Source of the DNA: Paragordius varius
Taxonomy: Eukaryota; Nematomorpha
Assembly: GCA_964247055.1 (NCBI GenBank)
Contig: OZ176060.1
Coordinates: 930,001 to 994,000 of the forward strand
DNA: 64,000 bases
Direction: 5' to 3'
Made by a program: the position numbers and the translations under genes. This document shows positions 12,167 to 26,300 of this stretch, piece by piece. Each line of letters starts with the position of its first letter. Positions within the stretch are counted from its first letter, which is position 1. The notes below the pieces were generated by a model that saw only the letters and a program-made list of their open reading frames with translations, was not told where the DNA came from and made no database searches.

Positions 12167-13655
12167 TATTTGTTTTCTAAAACAAAACACTTTTTTTCTT
12201 GATAAATTTCTATAGATAGAAATTTCAAAAATTATAAAAATCGAAAAAAATAAGTAAAACGAAATAATCTAGAAATTAAAATTGATAATAAAAATAATAA
12301 TAATATTATCTATAATAAACACTTTTTTTTTAATAAATCTCCTTAGATAGAAATTTTATATAAATTCGAAAAAAATAAGTAAAAGGAAATAATCTAGAAA
12401 TTAAAATTTATAATAATAATATTAATGTCTGAAACAAAATACATTTTATAAAAAATCTCTTTTACTTAAAAGCTTAACAATATTACAGCGAGTATATACT
12501 TAATTACTTAAGTATTTTAAAAGCAAGGTTTTTTGAATCTAAAATCTTACTGTGGATTTCCTTTGATAATCCAAATGGAAAATAGAAATTTCAAGTAAAA
12601 ACTCGAAAAAAATAAGTAAAAGTAAATAATTTAGTAAAATTGTAATAAAAATATTATTCTCTAAAACAAAACACTTTTTTCTTGATAAGTCTCTTTTAGT
12701 TAAAAGCTTCTTAATATTACAGCGAGTATATACTACATTACTCAAGTATTTTAAAAGCAAGGTTTTTTAATCTAAAATATTCATCTGGCTTACTTGATTA
12801 AGTGAGATCAAGAAATAAAAATTTCAAATAAAAACTCGAAAATAAAAATAAGTAAAAGGAAAAAATTTAGTGAAATTGAAATAATAATAATATGATTATT
12901 CTTTAAAATAATTTTTTCTTGATAAATCGCTTTTACTTAAAAGCTTATTAATATTAAAGCGAGTATATACTTAATTACTTAAGTATTTTAGACAAAAATT
13001 CGAAAAAATTTTTTAATCTAAAATATAAATTTCAAATGAAAACTCAAAAAAATAAGTAAAAATAAGTTAAAGGAAACAATTTAGAAATTGAAATTGATAA
13101 TAAAAATAATGTTATTCTCTAAAACAAAACACTTTTTTCATAATAAATCTCTATAGATTGAAATTTCAATTAAAAACTCGAAAAAAATAAGTAAAAGGAA
13201 ATAATCTAGAAGAAATTGATAATAAAAAATAATATTATTCTCAAAAACAACATATACTTTTTTGGATAAATCTATATTTTAAAGTTTTCTAAAATTACAG
13301 CGAGTATAAACTTATTTAATCAAGTATTTTAAAAAAGGTTTTTTAAATCTAAAATTTTCATTTGGCTTACTTGTTTGAGTGAGGGCGAAAAATAAAAATT
13401 TCAATTAAAAGCTTGAATAAAATAAATTAAAGCAAATAATCTAATTAAAATTGATAATAATAATAATATTATTCTTTAAAAAAAACACTTTTTTTCTTAA
13501 TATATCACTTTTACCTAAAAGCTTCTTAATATTACAGCGAGTATATACTTAATTACTCAAGTATTTCAAGAAAAAGAAAGGTTTTTGAATCTAAAATATT
13601 CATCTGGCTTCCTTGCTCGAATGAGAACAAGAAATAAAAATTTCAAATAAAAACT

Positions 13656-14379
13656 TAAAAAAAATATATTTTAAAATTATTCAATTAATATATATTTTTT
13701 TATTTTATTAAAAAAACAATTTTAGTTTAAATATCGAAATAATATTCAAAAAAATAATAAATTATATAAAAATGATATATTTCATATTAATTATAATAAT
13801 AAAAAAAATATTGTCTTTATATTTTTAGACTTTTCTAAGGGTCTATAATAATCGGTACAGCTCTAAAACACGATTGAAAAAAATTACAATTTTTTTAAAA
13901 CTAATAATAAAACTTATAATAAAACATTTTTAAAATGGTATTTTTAAAATTATTTTCATTTTTTCAGATAAATTAAACCTTTTTTTTAAAAGCTAATAAT
14001 AAAACATTTAAAAAATTCCGTTTATATTTTATAAATTATTTTGATTTTCTCAGATAAATTAAACCATAAAATATACATTATTTGCTTCTCTTTTTTATCA
14101 AAAAATGATAAAAAGATGGCATATTTTGTTATATTTGTTAAGATATATAACATTTATTGGAATTAAATAATATTTAAATTGAAATTAAATGATAAGTAAT
14201 TATAATTATTATAAAATAATATAAAAATTTTAATAAACTAACATAAAATTAAATGAAAATATTCTATTTTTTTATTTTTTTTTTAAAATTTTTGTCCATA
14301 TTTTTTAAAACTTATTAAGTATATATATATATTATATATTAATTTAAAACTATATTTTTAAGGTAAATAAACACTTAAA
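13656..14379. repeat. Spacer with dispersed repeat D and a short tandem pair
   Basis: No gene is visible here. At 13656-13812 is repeat D (AAAATTATTCAATTAATATA and TTTAAATATCGAAATAATAT are landmarks), found again near 36811-36960 with close similarity. At about 13899 and 13992 two diverged copies of a roughly 90-bp unit begin with CTAATAATAAAAC and end with CAGATAAATTAAACC. The rest, about 14070-14379, is AT-rich sequence in which I see no repeat or signal. The stretch CTATAATAATCGGTACAGCT near 13842 is less AT-biased than its surroundings, but I cannot assign it. Confidence 0.65.
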
Positions 14380-15170
14380 GGTATTTAAAAGTATATAAAG
14401 AAATTTTTTAATGTAAATTACATTAAATTATTTAAAAGTAAATCAAGAAATATTTTTTTAAAAATACATAAAATTATTTAAAAGTTTGCAAAAAAATTTT
14501 TTAGAAAAATTATTTATAAAAGTTTCAAGAAATTTTTAATTCCACAAAAAAACCGAAAATTATTTAAAAGTTTATCAAGAAAATTTTTTAATTCCACAAA
14601 AAAATAGAAAATTATTTAAAAGTTTGCAATAAATTTTTTAATTCCACAAAAAAACAGAAAATTATTTAAAAAAGTTTCAAGAAATTTTTTAATTCCACAA
14701 AAAAACAGAAAATTATTTATAAAAGTTTTCAAGAAATTTTTTAATTCCACAAAAAAACAGAAAATTATTTAAAGTTTATCAAGAAATTTTTTAATTCCAC
14801 AAAAAAACAGAAAATTATTTAAAAGTTTATCAATTAATTTTTTAATTCCACAAAAAACAGAAAATTATTTAAGTTTATCAAGAAATTTTTTAATTCCACA
14901 AAAAAACAGAAAATTATATTAAAATATATTAAGAAAAATTTTAATTCCACAAAAAAACAGAAAATTATTTATAAAAGTTTCAAGAAATTTTTTAATTCCA
15001 CAAAAAAACAGAAAATTATTTAAAAGTTTATCAAGAAATTTTCTTGGAAAACACATAAAAATATAAAATTATTTAAAAAAGTTTCAAGAAATTTTTTAAT
15101 TCCACAAAAAAAAAGAAAATTATTTAAAAATTTGCAAGAAATTTTTTAATTCCACAAAAAACAGAGAAAA
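14380..15170. repeat. Decayed left edge of satellite B
   Basis: The first 15 or so monomers differ from the core. They read TTTTTTAATTCCACAAAAAA then ACAGAAAATTATTTAAAAGT then TTATCAAGAAA, with a period near 50 bp and many indels; the outermost ones (14380-14540) are barely recognisable. This is the pattern expected at an array edge, where unequal crossing-over is rare. Similar edge-type monomers also occur inside the array at about 21960-22200 and 22640-22740. They may mark the seam of an old fusion of two arrays. Confidence 0.8.
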
Positions 15171-15232
15171 TTATTTATAAGAGTTTCAAGAATATTTTTA
15201 ATTCCACAAAAAACACAGAAAATTATTTATAA

Positions 15233-15720
15233 GAGTTTCAAGAATATTTTTATTTCCACAAAAAACACAGAAAAGTATTTATAAGAGTTTCAAGAATATT
15301 TTTAATTCCACAAAAAACACAGAAAATTATTTATAAGAGTTTCAAGAATATTTTTAATTCCACAAAAAACACAGAAAATTATTTATAAGAGTTTCAAGAA
15401 TATTTTTAATTCCACAAAAAACACAGAAAATTATTTATAAGAGTTTCAAGAATATTTTTAATTCCACAAAAAACACAGAAAATTATTTATAAGAGTTTCA
15501 AGAATATTTTTAATTCCACAAAAAACACAGAAAATTATTTATAAGAGTTTCAAGAATATTTTTAATTCCACAAAAAACAGAGAAAATTATTTATAAGAGT
15601 TTCAAGAATATTTTTAATTCCACAAAAAACACAGAAAATTATTTATAAGAGTTTCAAGAATATTTTTATTTCCACAAAAAACACAGAAAAGTATTTATAA
15701 GAGTTTCAAGAATATTTTTA
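15233..15720. repeat. 416-bp (8-monomer) duplication in satellite B
   Basis: The rare variant TATTTCCACA followed by CAGAAAAGTATTTATAAG occurs at 15251 and again at 15667. The distance is 416 bp, exactly eight 52-bp monomers. The intervening monomers are in the same order, so a block of eight was duplicated as a unit. Confidence 0.7.
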
Positions 15721-16140
15721 ATTCCACAAAAAACACAGAAAATTATTTATAAGAGTTTCAAGAATATTTTTAATTCCACAAAAAACACAGAAAATTATTT
15801 ATAAGAGTTTCAAGAATATTTTTAATTCCACAAAAAACACAGAAAATTATTTATAAGAGTTTCAAGAATATTTTTAATTCCACAAAAAAACACAGAAAAT
15901 TATTTATAAGAGTTTCAAGAATATTTTTAATTCCACAAAAAAACACAGAAAATTATTTATAAGAGTTTCAAGAATATTTTTAATTCCACAAAAAAACACA
16001 GAAAATTATTTATAAAAGTTTCAAGAATATTTTTAATTCCACAAAAAAACACAGAAAATTATTTATAAGAGTTTCAAGAATATTTTTAATTCCACAAAAA
16101 ACACAGCAAATTATTTATAAGAGTTTCAAGAATATTTTTA

Positions 16141-17340
16141 ATTCCGAAAAAAACACAGAGAGTTTCAAGAATATTTTTAATTCCACAAAAAAACACAGAA
16201 AATTATTTATAAAAGTTTCAAGAATATTTTTAATTCCACAAAAAAACACAGAAAATTATTTATAAGAGTTTCAAGAATATTTTTAATTCCACAAAAAACA
16301 CAGAAAATTATTTATAAGAGTTTCAACAATATTTTTAATTCCACAAAAAAACAGAAAATTATTTATAAGAGTTTCAAGAATATTTTTAATTCCACAAAAA
16401 ACACAGAGAGTTTCAAGAATATTTTTAATTCCACAAAAAAACACAGAAAATTATTTATAAAAGTTTCAAGAATATTTTTAATTCCACAAAAAAACACAGA
16501 AAATTATTTATAAGAGTTTCAAGAATATTTATAATTCCACAAAAAACACAGAAAATTATTTATAAGAAGAGTTTCAAGAATATTTTTAATTCCACAAAAA
16601 ACACAGCAAATTATTTATAAGAGTTTCAAGAATATTTTTAATTCCGAAAAAAACACAGAGAGTTTCAAGAATATTTTTAATTCCACAAAAAAACACAGAA
16701 AATTATTTATAAGAGTTTCAAGAATATTTTTAATTCCACAAAAAAACACAGAAAATTATTTATAAGAGTTTCAAGAATATTTTTAATTCCACACAAAAAA
16801 ACACAGAAAATTATTTATAAGAGTTTCAACAATATTTTTAATTCCACAAAAAAACAGAAAATTATTTATAAGAGTTTCAAGAATATTTTTAATTCCACAA
16901 AAAACACAGAGAGTTTCAAGAATATTTTTAATTCCACAAAAAAACACAGAAAATTATTTATAAAAGTTTCAAGAATATTTTTAATTCCACAAAAAAACAC
17001 AGAAAATTATTTATAAGAGTTTCAAGAATATTTATAATTCCACAAAAAACACAGAAAATTATTTATAAGAGTTTCAAGAATATTTTTAATTCCACAAAAA
17101 ACACAGAAAATTATTTATAAGAGTTTCAAGAATATTTTTAATTCCACACAAAAAACACAGAAAATTATTTATAAGAGTTTCAAGAATATTTATAATTCCA
17201 CAAAAAACACAGAAAATTATTTATAAGAAGAGTTTCAAGAATATTTTTAATTCCACAAAAAACACAGCAAATTATTTATAAGAGTTTCAAGAATATTTTT
17301 AATTCCGAAAAAAACACAGAGAGTTTCAAGAATATTTTTA
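16141..17340. repeat. Higher-order duplications in satellite B (500 and 661 bp)
   Basis: A diagnostic truncated monomer, ATTCCGAAAAAAACACAGAG directly followed by AGTTTCAAG, occurs at 16141, 16641 and 17302, so the spacings are 500 and 661 bp. A second diagnostic junction, ACACAGAGAGTTTCAAG after a normal CCACAAAA, occurs at 16401 and 16904. Blocks of about ten to thirteen monomers were thus copied as units. Confidence 0.75.
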
Positions 17341-20300
17341 ATTCCACAAAAAAACACAGAAAATTATTTATAAGAAGAGTTTCAAGAATATTTTTAATTC
17401 CACAAAAAACACAGCAAATTATTTATAAGAGTTTCAAGAATATTTTTAATTCCACAAAAAACACAGAAAATTATTTATAAGAAGAGTTTCAAGAATATTT
17501 TTAATTCCACAAAAAACACAGAAAATTATTTATAAGAAAAGTTTCAAGAATATTGTTAATTCCACAAAAAACACAGAAAATTATTTATAAGAAGAGTTTC
17601 AAGAATATTTTTAATTCCACAAAAAACACAGAAAATTATTTATAAGAGTTTCAAGAATATTTTTAATTCCACAAAAAAACAGAAAATTATTTATAAGAAG
17701 AGTTTCAAGAATATTTTTAATTCCACAAAAAACACATAAAATTATTTATAAGAAGAGTTTCAAGAATATTTTTAATTCCACAAAAAACACAGCAAATTAT
17801 TTATAAGAGTTTCAAGAATATTTTTAATTCCACAAAAAACACAGCAAATTATTTATAAGAGTTTCAAGAATATTTTTAATTCCACACAAAAAAACACAGA
17901 AAATTATTTATAAGAGTTTCAAGAATATTTTTAATTCCACAAAAAACACAGAAAATTATTTATAAGAAGAGTTTCAAGAATATTTTTAATTCCACAAAAA
18001 ACACAGCAAATTATTTATAAGAGTTTCAAGAATATTTTTAATTCCACAAAAAACACAGAAAATTATTTATAAGAAGAGTTTCAAGAATATTTTTAATTCC
18101 ACAAAAAACACAGCAAATTATTTATAAGAGTTTCAAGAATATTTTTAATTCCACAAAAAACACAGAAAATTATTTATAAGAGTTTCAAGAATATTTTTAA
18201 TTTCACACAAAAAAACACAGAAAATTATTTATAAGAGTTTCAAGAATATTTTTAATTCCACAAAAAACACAGAAAATTATTTATAAGAAGAGTTTCAAGA
18301 ATATTTTTAATTCCACAAAAAACACAGCAAATTATTTATAAGAGTTTCAAGAATATTTTTAATTCCACAAAAAACACAGCAAATTATTTATAAGAGTTTC
18401 AAGAATATTTTTAATTCCACAAAAAAACACAGAAAATTATTTATAAGAGTTTCAAGAATATTTTTAATTCCACAAAAAAACAGAAAATTATTTATAAGAG
18501 TTTCAAGAATATTTTTAATTCCACAAAAAACACAGAAAATTATTTATAAGAAGAGTTTCAAGAATATTTTTAATTCCACAAAAAACACAGCAAATTATTT
18601 ATAAGAGTTTCAAGAATATTTTTAATTCCACAAAAAACACAGCAAATTATTTATAAGAGTTTCAAGAATATTTTTAATTCCACAAAAAACACAGCAAATT
18701 ATTTATAAGAGTTTCAAGAATATTTTTAATTCCACAAAAAAACACAGAAAATTATTTATAAGAGTTTCAAGAATATTTTTAATTCCACAAAAAAACAGAA
18801 AATTATTTATAAGAAGAGTTTCAAGAATATTTTTAATTCCACAAAAAACACAGAAAATTATTTATAAGAGTTTCAAGAATATTTTTAATTCCACACAAAA
18901 AAACACAGAAAATTATTTATAAGAGTTTCAAGAATATTTTTAATTCCACAAAAAACACAGAAAATTATTTATAAGAAGAGTTTCAAGAATATTTTTAATT
19001 CCACAAAAAACACAGCAAATTATTTATAAGAGTTTCAAGAATATTTTTAATTCCACAAAAAACACAGCAAATTATTTATAAGAGTTTCAAGAATATTTTT
19101 AATTCCACAAAAAAACACAGAAAATTATTTATAAGAGTTTCAAGAATATTTTTAATTCCACACAAAAAAACACAGAAAATTATTTATAAGAGTTTCAAGA
19201 ATATTTTTAATTCCACAAAAAACACAGAAAATTATTTATAAGAAGAGTTTCAAGAATATTTTTAATTCCACAAAAAACACAGAAAATTATTTATAAGAGT
19301 TTCAAGAATATTTTTAATTTCACACAAAAAAACACAGAAAATTATTTATAAGAGTTTCAAGAAATTTTTTAATTCCACAAAAAAACAGAAAATTATTTAT
19401 AAAAGTTTATCAAGAAAATTTTTAATTCCACAAAAAAACAGAAATTTATTTATAAGAAGAGTTTCAAGAAATTTTTAATTCCACAAAAAAAAACACAGAA
19501 AATTATTTATAAGAGTTTCAAGAATATTTTTAATTCCACAAAAAACACAGAAAAGTATTTATAAGAGTTTCAAGAATATTTTTAATTCCACAAAAAACAC
19601 AGAAAAGTATTTATAAGAGTTTCAAGAATATTTTTAATTCCACAAAAAAACACATAAAATTATTTATAAGAGTTTCAAGAATATTTTTAATTCCACAAAA
19701 AACACAGAAAAGTATTTATAAGAGTTTCAAGAATATTTTTAATTCCACAAAAAAACACATAAAATTATTTATAAGAGTTTCAAGAATATTTTTAATTCCA
19801 CAGAAAACACATAAAATTATTTATAAGAGTTTCAAGAATATTTTTAATTCCACAAAAAAAAACACAGAAAATTATTTATAAGAGTTTCAAGAATATTTTT
19901 AATTCCACAAAAAACACAGAAAAGTATTTATAAGAGTTTCAAGAATATTTTTAATTCCACAAAAAACACAGAAAAGTATTTATAAGAGTTTCAAGAATAT
20001 TTTTAATTCCACAAAAAAACACATAAAATTATTTATAAGAGTTTCAAGAATATTTTTAATTCCACAGAAAACACATAAAATTATTTATAAGAGTTTCAAG
20101 AATATTTTTAATTCCACAGAAAACACATAAAATTATTTATAAGAGTTTCAAGAATATTTTTAATTCCACAAAAAAACAGAAAATTATTTATAAGAGTTTC
20201 AAGAATATTTTTAATTCCACAAAAAACACAGCAAATTATTTATAAGAGTTTCAAGAATATTTTTAATTCCACAAAAAACACAGCAAATTATTTATAAGAG

Positions 20301-23300
20301 TTTCAAGAATATTTTTAATTCCACAAAAAACACAGCAAATTATTTATAAAAGTTTCAATAATATTTTTAATTCCACAAAAAACACAGAAAAGTATTTATA
20401 AGAGTTTCAAGAATATTTTTAATTCCACAAAAAAACACATAAAATTATTTATAAGAGTTTCAAGAATATTTTTAATTCCACAAAAAAACAGAAAATTATT
20501 TATAAGAGTTTCAAGAATATTTTTAATTCCACAAAAAAACAGAAAATTATTTATAAGAGTTTCAAGAATATTTTTAATTCCACAAAAAACACAGCAAATT
20601 ATTTATAAGAGTTTCAAGAATATTTTTAATTCCACAAAAAACACAGCAAATTATTTATAAGAGTTTCAAGAATATTTTTAATTCCACAAAAAACACAGCA
20701 AATTATTTATAAAAGTTTCAATAATATTTTTAATTCCACAAAAAACACAGAAAAGTATTTATAAGAGTTTCAAGAATATTTTTAATTCCACAAAAAACAC
20801 AGAAAAGTATTTATAAGAGTTTCAAGAATATTTTTAATTCCACAAAAAACACAGCAAATTATTTATAAGAGTTTCAAGAATATTTTTAATTCCACAAAAA
20901 ACACAGCAAATTATTTATAAAAGTTTCAATAATATTTTTAATTCCACAAAAAACACAGCAAATTATTTATAAAAGTTTCAATAATATTTTTAATTCCACA
21001 AAAAACACAGAAAAGTATTTATAAGAGTTTCAAGAATATTTTTAATTCCACAAAAAACACAGAAAAGTATTTATAAGAGTTTCAAGAATATTTTTAATTC
21101 CACAAAAAACACAGAAAAGTATTTATAAGAGTTTCAAGAATATTTTTAATTCCACAAAAAACACAGAAAAGTATTTATAAGAGTTTCAAGAATATTTTTA
21201 ATTCCACAAAAAAACAGAAAATTATTTATAAGAGTTTCAAGAATATTTTTAATTCCACAAAAAACACAGCAAATTATTTATAAGAGTTTCAAGAATATTT
21301 TTAATTCCACAAAAAACACAGCAAATTATTTATAAGAGTTTCAAGAATATTTTTAATTCCACAAAAAACACAGCAAATTATTTATAAAAGTTTCAATAAT
21401 ATTTTTAATTCCACAAAAAACACAGAAAAGTATTTATAAGAGTTTCAAGAATATTTTTAATTCCACAAAAAACACAGAAAAGTATTTATAAGAGTTTCAA
21501 GAATATTTTTAATTCCACAAAAAAACACATAAAATTATTTATAAGAGTTTCAAGAATATTTTTAATTCCACAGAAAACACATAAAATTATTTATAAGAGT
21601 TTCAAGAATATTTTTAATTCCACAAAAAAACACAGAAAATTATTTATAAGAAGAGTTTCAAGAATATTTTTAATTCCACAGAAAAACACAGAAAATTATT
21701 TATAAGAGTTTCAAGAATATTTTTAATTCCACAAAAAAACACAGCAAATTATTTATAAGAGTTTCAAGAATATTTTTAATTCCACAAAAAACACAGAAAA
21801 TTATTTATAAGAAGAGTTTCAAGAATATTTTTAATTCCACAAAAAAACACAGAAAATTATTTATAAGAAAAGTTTCAAGAATATTTTTAATTCCACAAAA
21901 AACACAGCAAATTATTTATAAGAGTTTCAGGAATATTTTTAATTCCACAAAAAACACATAAAATTATTTATAAAAGTTTCAAGAAATTTTTTAATTCAAA
22001 AACAGAAAATTATTTAAAAGTATATCAAGAAATTTTTAATTCCACAAAAAAATATAAAATTATTTATAAGAGTTTCAGGAATATTTTTAATTCCACAAAA
22101 AACACAGCAAATTATTTATAAAAGTTTCAAGAAATTTTTTAATTCCACAAAAAAAACAGAAAATTATTTAAAATTATATCAAAAAATTTTTTAATTCCAC
22201 AAAAAACACAGAAAATTATTTATAAGAGTTTCAAGAATATTTTTAATTCCACAAAAAAACAGAAAATTATTTATAAAAGTTTCTAGAAATTTTTTAATTC
22301 CACAAAAAACACAGAAAATTATTTATAAGAGTTTCAAGAATATTTTTAATTCCACAAAAAAACAGAAAATTATTTATAAAAGTTTCTAGAAATTTTTTAA
22401 TTCCACAAAAACACAGAAAATTATTTATAAGAAGAGTTTCAAGAATATTTTAAATTCCACAAAAAACACAGAAAATTATTTAAAGAAGTTTTTCAAGAAT
22501 ATTTTTAATTCCACAAAAAACACAGCAAATTATTTATAAGAGTTTCAAGAATATTTTTAATTCCACAAAAAACACAGAAAATTATTTAAAGAAGTTTTTC
22601 AAGAATATTTTTAATTCCACACAAAAACACAGCAAATTATTTATAAAAGTTTCAAGAAATTTTTTAATTCCACAAAAAAAACAGAAAATTATTTAAAATT
22701 ATATCAAAAAATTTTTTAATTCCACAAAAAACACAGAAAATTATTTATAAGAAAAGTTTCAAGAATATTTTTAATTCCACAAAAAAACAAAGAAAATTAT
22801 TTATAAGAAAAGTTTCAAGAATATTTTTAATTCCACAAAAACACAGAAAATTATTTATAAGAGTTTCAAGAATATTTTTAATTCCACACAAAAAACACAG
22901 AAAATTATTCATAAGAGTTTCAAGAATATTTTTAATTCCACAAAAAACACAGAAAATTATTTATAAGAGTTTCAAGATTATTTTTAATTCCACAAAAAAC
23001 ACAGAAAATTATTCATAAGAGTTTCAAGAATATTTTTAATTCCACAAAAAACACAGAAAATTATTCATAAGAGTTTCAAGAATATTTTTAATTCCACAAA
23101 AAACACAGAAAATTATTCATAAGAGTTTCAAGAATATTTTTAATTCCACAAAAAAACACAGAAAATTATTTATAAGAGTTTCAAGAATATTTTTAATTCC
23201 ACAAAAACACAGAAATTTATTTATAAGAAGAGTTTCAAGAATATTTTTAATTCCACAAAAAACACAGAAAATTATTTATAAGAGTTTCAAGAATATTTTT

Positions 23301-26300
23301 AATTCCACAAAAAAACACAGCAAATTATTTATAAGAGTTTCAAGAATATTTTTAATTCCACAAAAAACACAGAAAATTATTTATAAGAGTTTCAAGAATA
23401 TTTTTAATTCCACAAAAAAACACAGCAAATTATTTATAAGAGTTTCAAGAATATTTTTAATTCCACAGAAAAACACAGAAAATTATTTATAAGAGTTTCA
23501 AGAATATTTTTAATTCCACACAAAACACAGCAAATTATTTATAAGAAGAGTTTCAAGAATATTTTTAATTCCACAAAAAAACACAGCAAATTATTTATAA
23601 GAGTTTCAAGAATATTTTTAATTCCACACACAAACACAGAAAATTATTTATAAGAGTTTCAAGAATATTTTTAATTCCACAAAAAACACAGCAAATTATT
23701 TATAAGAAGAGTTTCAAGAATATTTTTAATTCCACAAAAAAACACAGCAAATTATTTATAAGAGTTTCAAGAATATTTTTAATTCCACAAAAAACACAGA
23801 AAATTATTTATAAGAGTTTCAAGAATATTTTTAATTCCACAAAAAACACAGCAAATTATTTATAAGAGTTTCAAGAATATTTTTAATTCCACAAAAAACA
23901 CAGCAAATTATTTATAAGAAGAGTTTCAAGAATATTTTTAATTCCACACACAAACACAGAAAATTATTTATAAGAGTTTCAAGAATATTTTTAATTCCAC
24001 AAAAAACACAGAAAAGTATTTATAAGAGTTTCAAGAATATTTTTAATTCCACAAAAAACACAGCAAATTATTTATAAGAAGAGTTTCAAGAATATTTTTA
24101 ATTCCACAGAAAAACAGAAAATTATTTATAAGAGTTTCAAGAATATTTTTAATTCCACACACAAACACAGAAAATTATTTATAAGAGTTTCAAGAATATT
24201 TTTAATTCCACACACAAACACAGAAAATTATTTATAAGAGTTTCAAGAATATTTTTAATTCCACACACAAACACAGAAAATTATTTATAAGAGTTTCAAG
24301 AATATTTTTAATTCCACACACAAACACAGAAAATTATTTATAAGAGTTTCAAGAATATTTTTAATTCCACACAAAACACAGCAAATTATTTATAAGAAGA
24401 GTTTCAAGAATATTTTTAATTCCACACACAAACACAGAAAATTATTTATAAGAGTTTCAAGAATATTTTTAATTCCACACAAAACACAGCAAATTATTTA
24501 TAAGAAGAGTTTCAAGAATATTTTTAATTCCACAAAAAACACAGCAAATTATTTATAAGAAGAGTTTCAAGAATATTTTTAATTCCACAAAAAACACAGA
24601 AAAGTATTTATAAGAGTTTCAAGAATATTTTTAATTCCACACAAAACACAGCAAATTATTTATAAGAGTTTCAAGAATATTTTTAATTCCACACAAAACA
24701 CAGCAAATTATTTATAAGAAGAGTTTCAAGAATATTTTTAATTCCACAGAAAAACAGAAAATTATTTATAAGAGTTTCAAGAATATTTTTAATTCCACAC
24801 ACAAACACAGAAAATTATTTATAAGAGTTTCAAGAATATTTTTAATTCCACAAAAAACACAGCAAATTATTTATAAGAGTTTCAAGAATATTTTTAATTC
24901 CACAAAAAACACAGAAAATTATTTATAAGAGTTTCAAGAATATTTTTAATTCCACAAAAAACACAGCAAATTATTTATAAGAAGAGTTTCAAGAATATTT
25001 TTAATTCCACAAAAAACACAGCAAATTATTTATAAGAAGAGTTTCAAGAATATTTTTAATTCCACAAAAAACACAGCAAATTATTTATAAGAAGAGTTTC
25101 AAGAATATTTTTAATTCCACACAAAAACACAGAAAATTATTTATAAGAGTTTCAAGAATATTTTTAATTCCACAAAAAACACAGAAAATTATTTATAAGA
25201 GTTTCAAGAATATTTTTAATTCCACACAAAAACACAGAAAATTATTTATAAGAGTTTCAAGAATATTTTTAATTCCACAAAAAACACAGAAAATTATTTA
25301 TAAGAAGAGTTTCAAGAATATTTTTAATTCCACACAAAAACACAGAAAATTATTTATAAGAGTTTCAAGAATATTTTTAATTCCACAAAAAACACAGCAA
25401 ATTATTTATAAGAAGAGTTTCAAGAATATTTTTAATTCCACACAAAAACACAGAAAATTATTTATAAGAGTTTCAAGAATATTTTTAATTCCACAAAAAA
25501 CACAGCAAATTATTTATAAGAAGAGTTTCAAGAATATTTTTAATTCCACAAAAAACACAGAAAATTATTTATAAGAAGAGTTTCAAGAATATTTTTAATT
25601 CCACAAAAAACACAGAAAATTATTTATAAGAGTTTCAAGAATATTTTTAATTCCACACAAAAACACAGAAAATTATTTATAAGAGTTTCAAGAATATTTT
25701 TAATTCCACAAAAAACACAGAAAATTATTTATAAGAGTTTCAAGAATATTTTTAATTCCACACAAAAACACAGAAAATTATTTATAAGAGTTTCAAGAAT
25801 ATTTTTAATTCCACAGAAAAACAGAGAAAATTATTTATAAGAAAAGTTTCAAGAATATTTTTAATTCCACAAAAAACACAGAAAATTATTTATAAGAGTT
25901 TCAAGAATATTTTTAATTCCACAGAAAAACAGAGAAAATTATTTATAAGAAAAGTTTCAAGAATATTTTTAATTCCACAAAAAACACAGAAAATTATTTA
26001 TAAGAGGTTCAAGAATATTTTTAATTCCACAAAAAACACAGCAAATTATTTATAAGAGTTTCAAGAATATTTTTAATTTAACAAAAAAACAGAAAATTAT
26101 TTATAAGAGTTTCAAGAATATTTTTAATTCCACAAAAAACACAGAAAATTATTTATAAGAGTTTCAAGAATATTTTTAATTCCACAAAAAACACACAAAA
26201 TTATTTATAAGAGTTTCATGAATATTTTTAATTCCACAAAAACACAGAAAATTATTTATAAGAGTTTCAAGAATATTTTTAATTCCACACAAAAACACAG

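Larger units (their letters stand above)
1..13655. repeat. Satellite A array, block 1 (hosts MITE copies 1-6)
   Basis: A tandem array of an AT-rich monomer in two forms. The long form (about 200-240 bp) reads, in order: CACTTTTTTCTTGATAAATC, an AAAGCTTCTTAATATTACAG segment, the box GCGAGTATATACTACATTAC, TCAAGTATTTTAA, an optional segment around CCTTGCTCGAGT, then AACTCGAAAAAAATAAGTAA and AATCTAGAAATTGAAATTGT. The short form (about 125 bp) jumps from AATCTCT to AGATAGAAATTTCAAAT and lacks the box. I count about 36 copies of the box, for example near 92, 243, 1250, 4133, 6827, 9464 and 13537. Monomers differ by many small indels in A and T runs, so the array is fairly old. The window starts inside the array, so its left boundary is not seen; the right edge is near 13655, where unrelated AT-rich DNA begins. 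I see no gene in the block. Confidence 0.93.
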
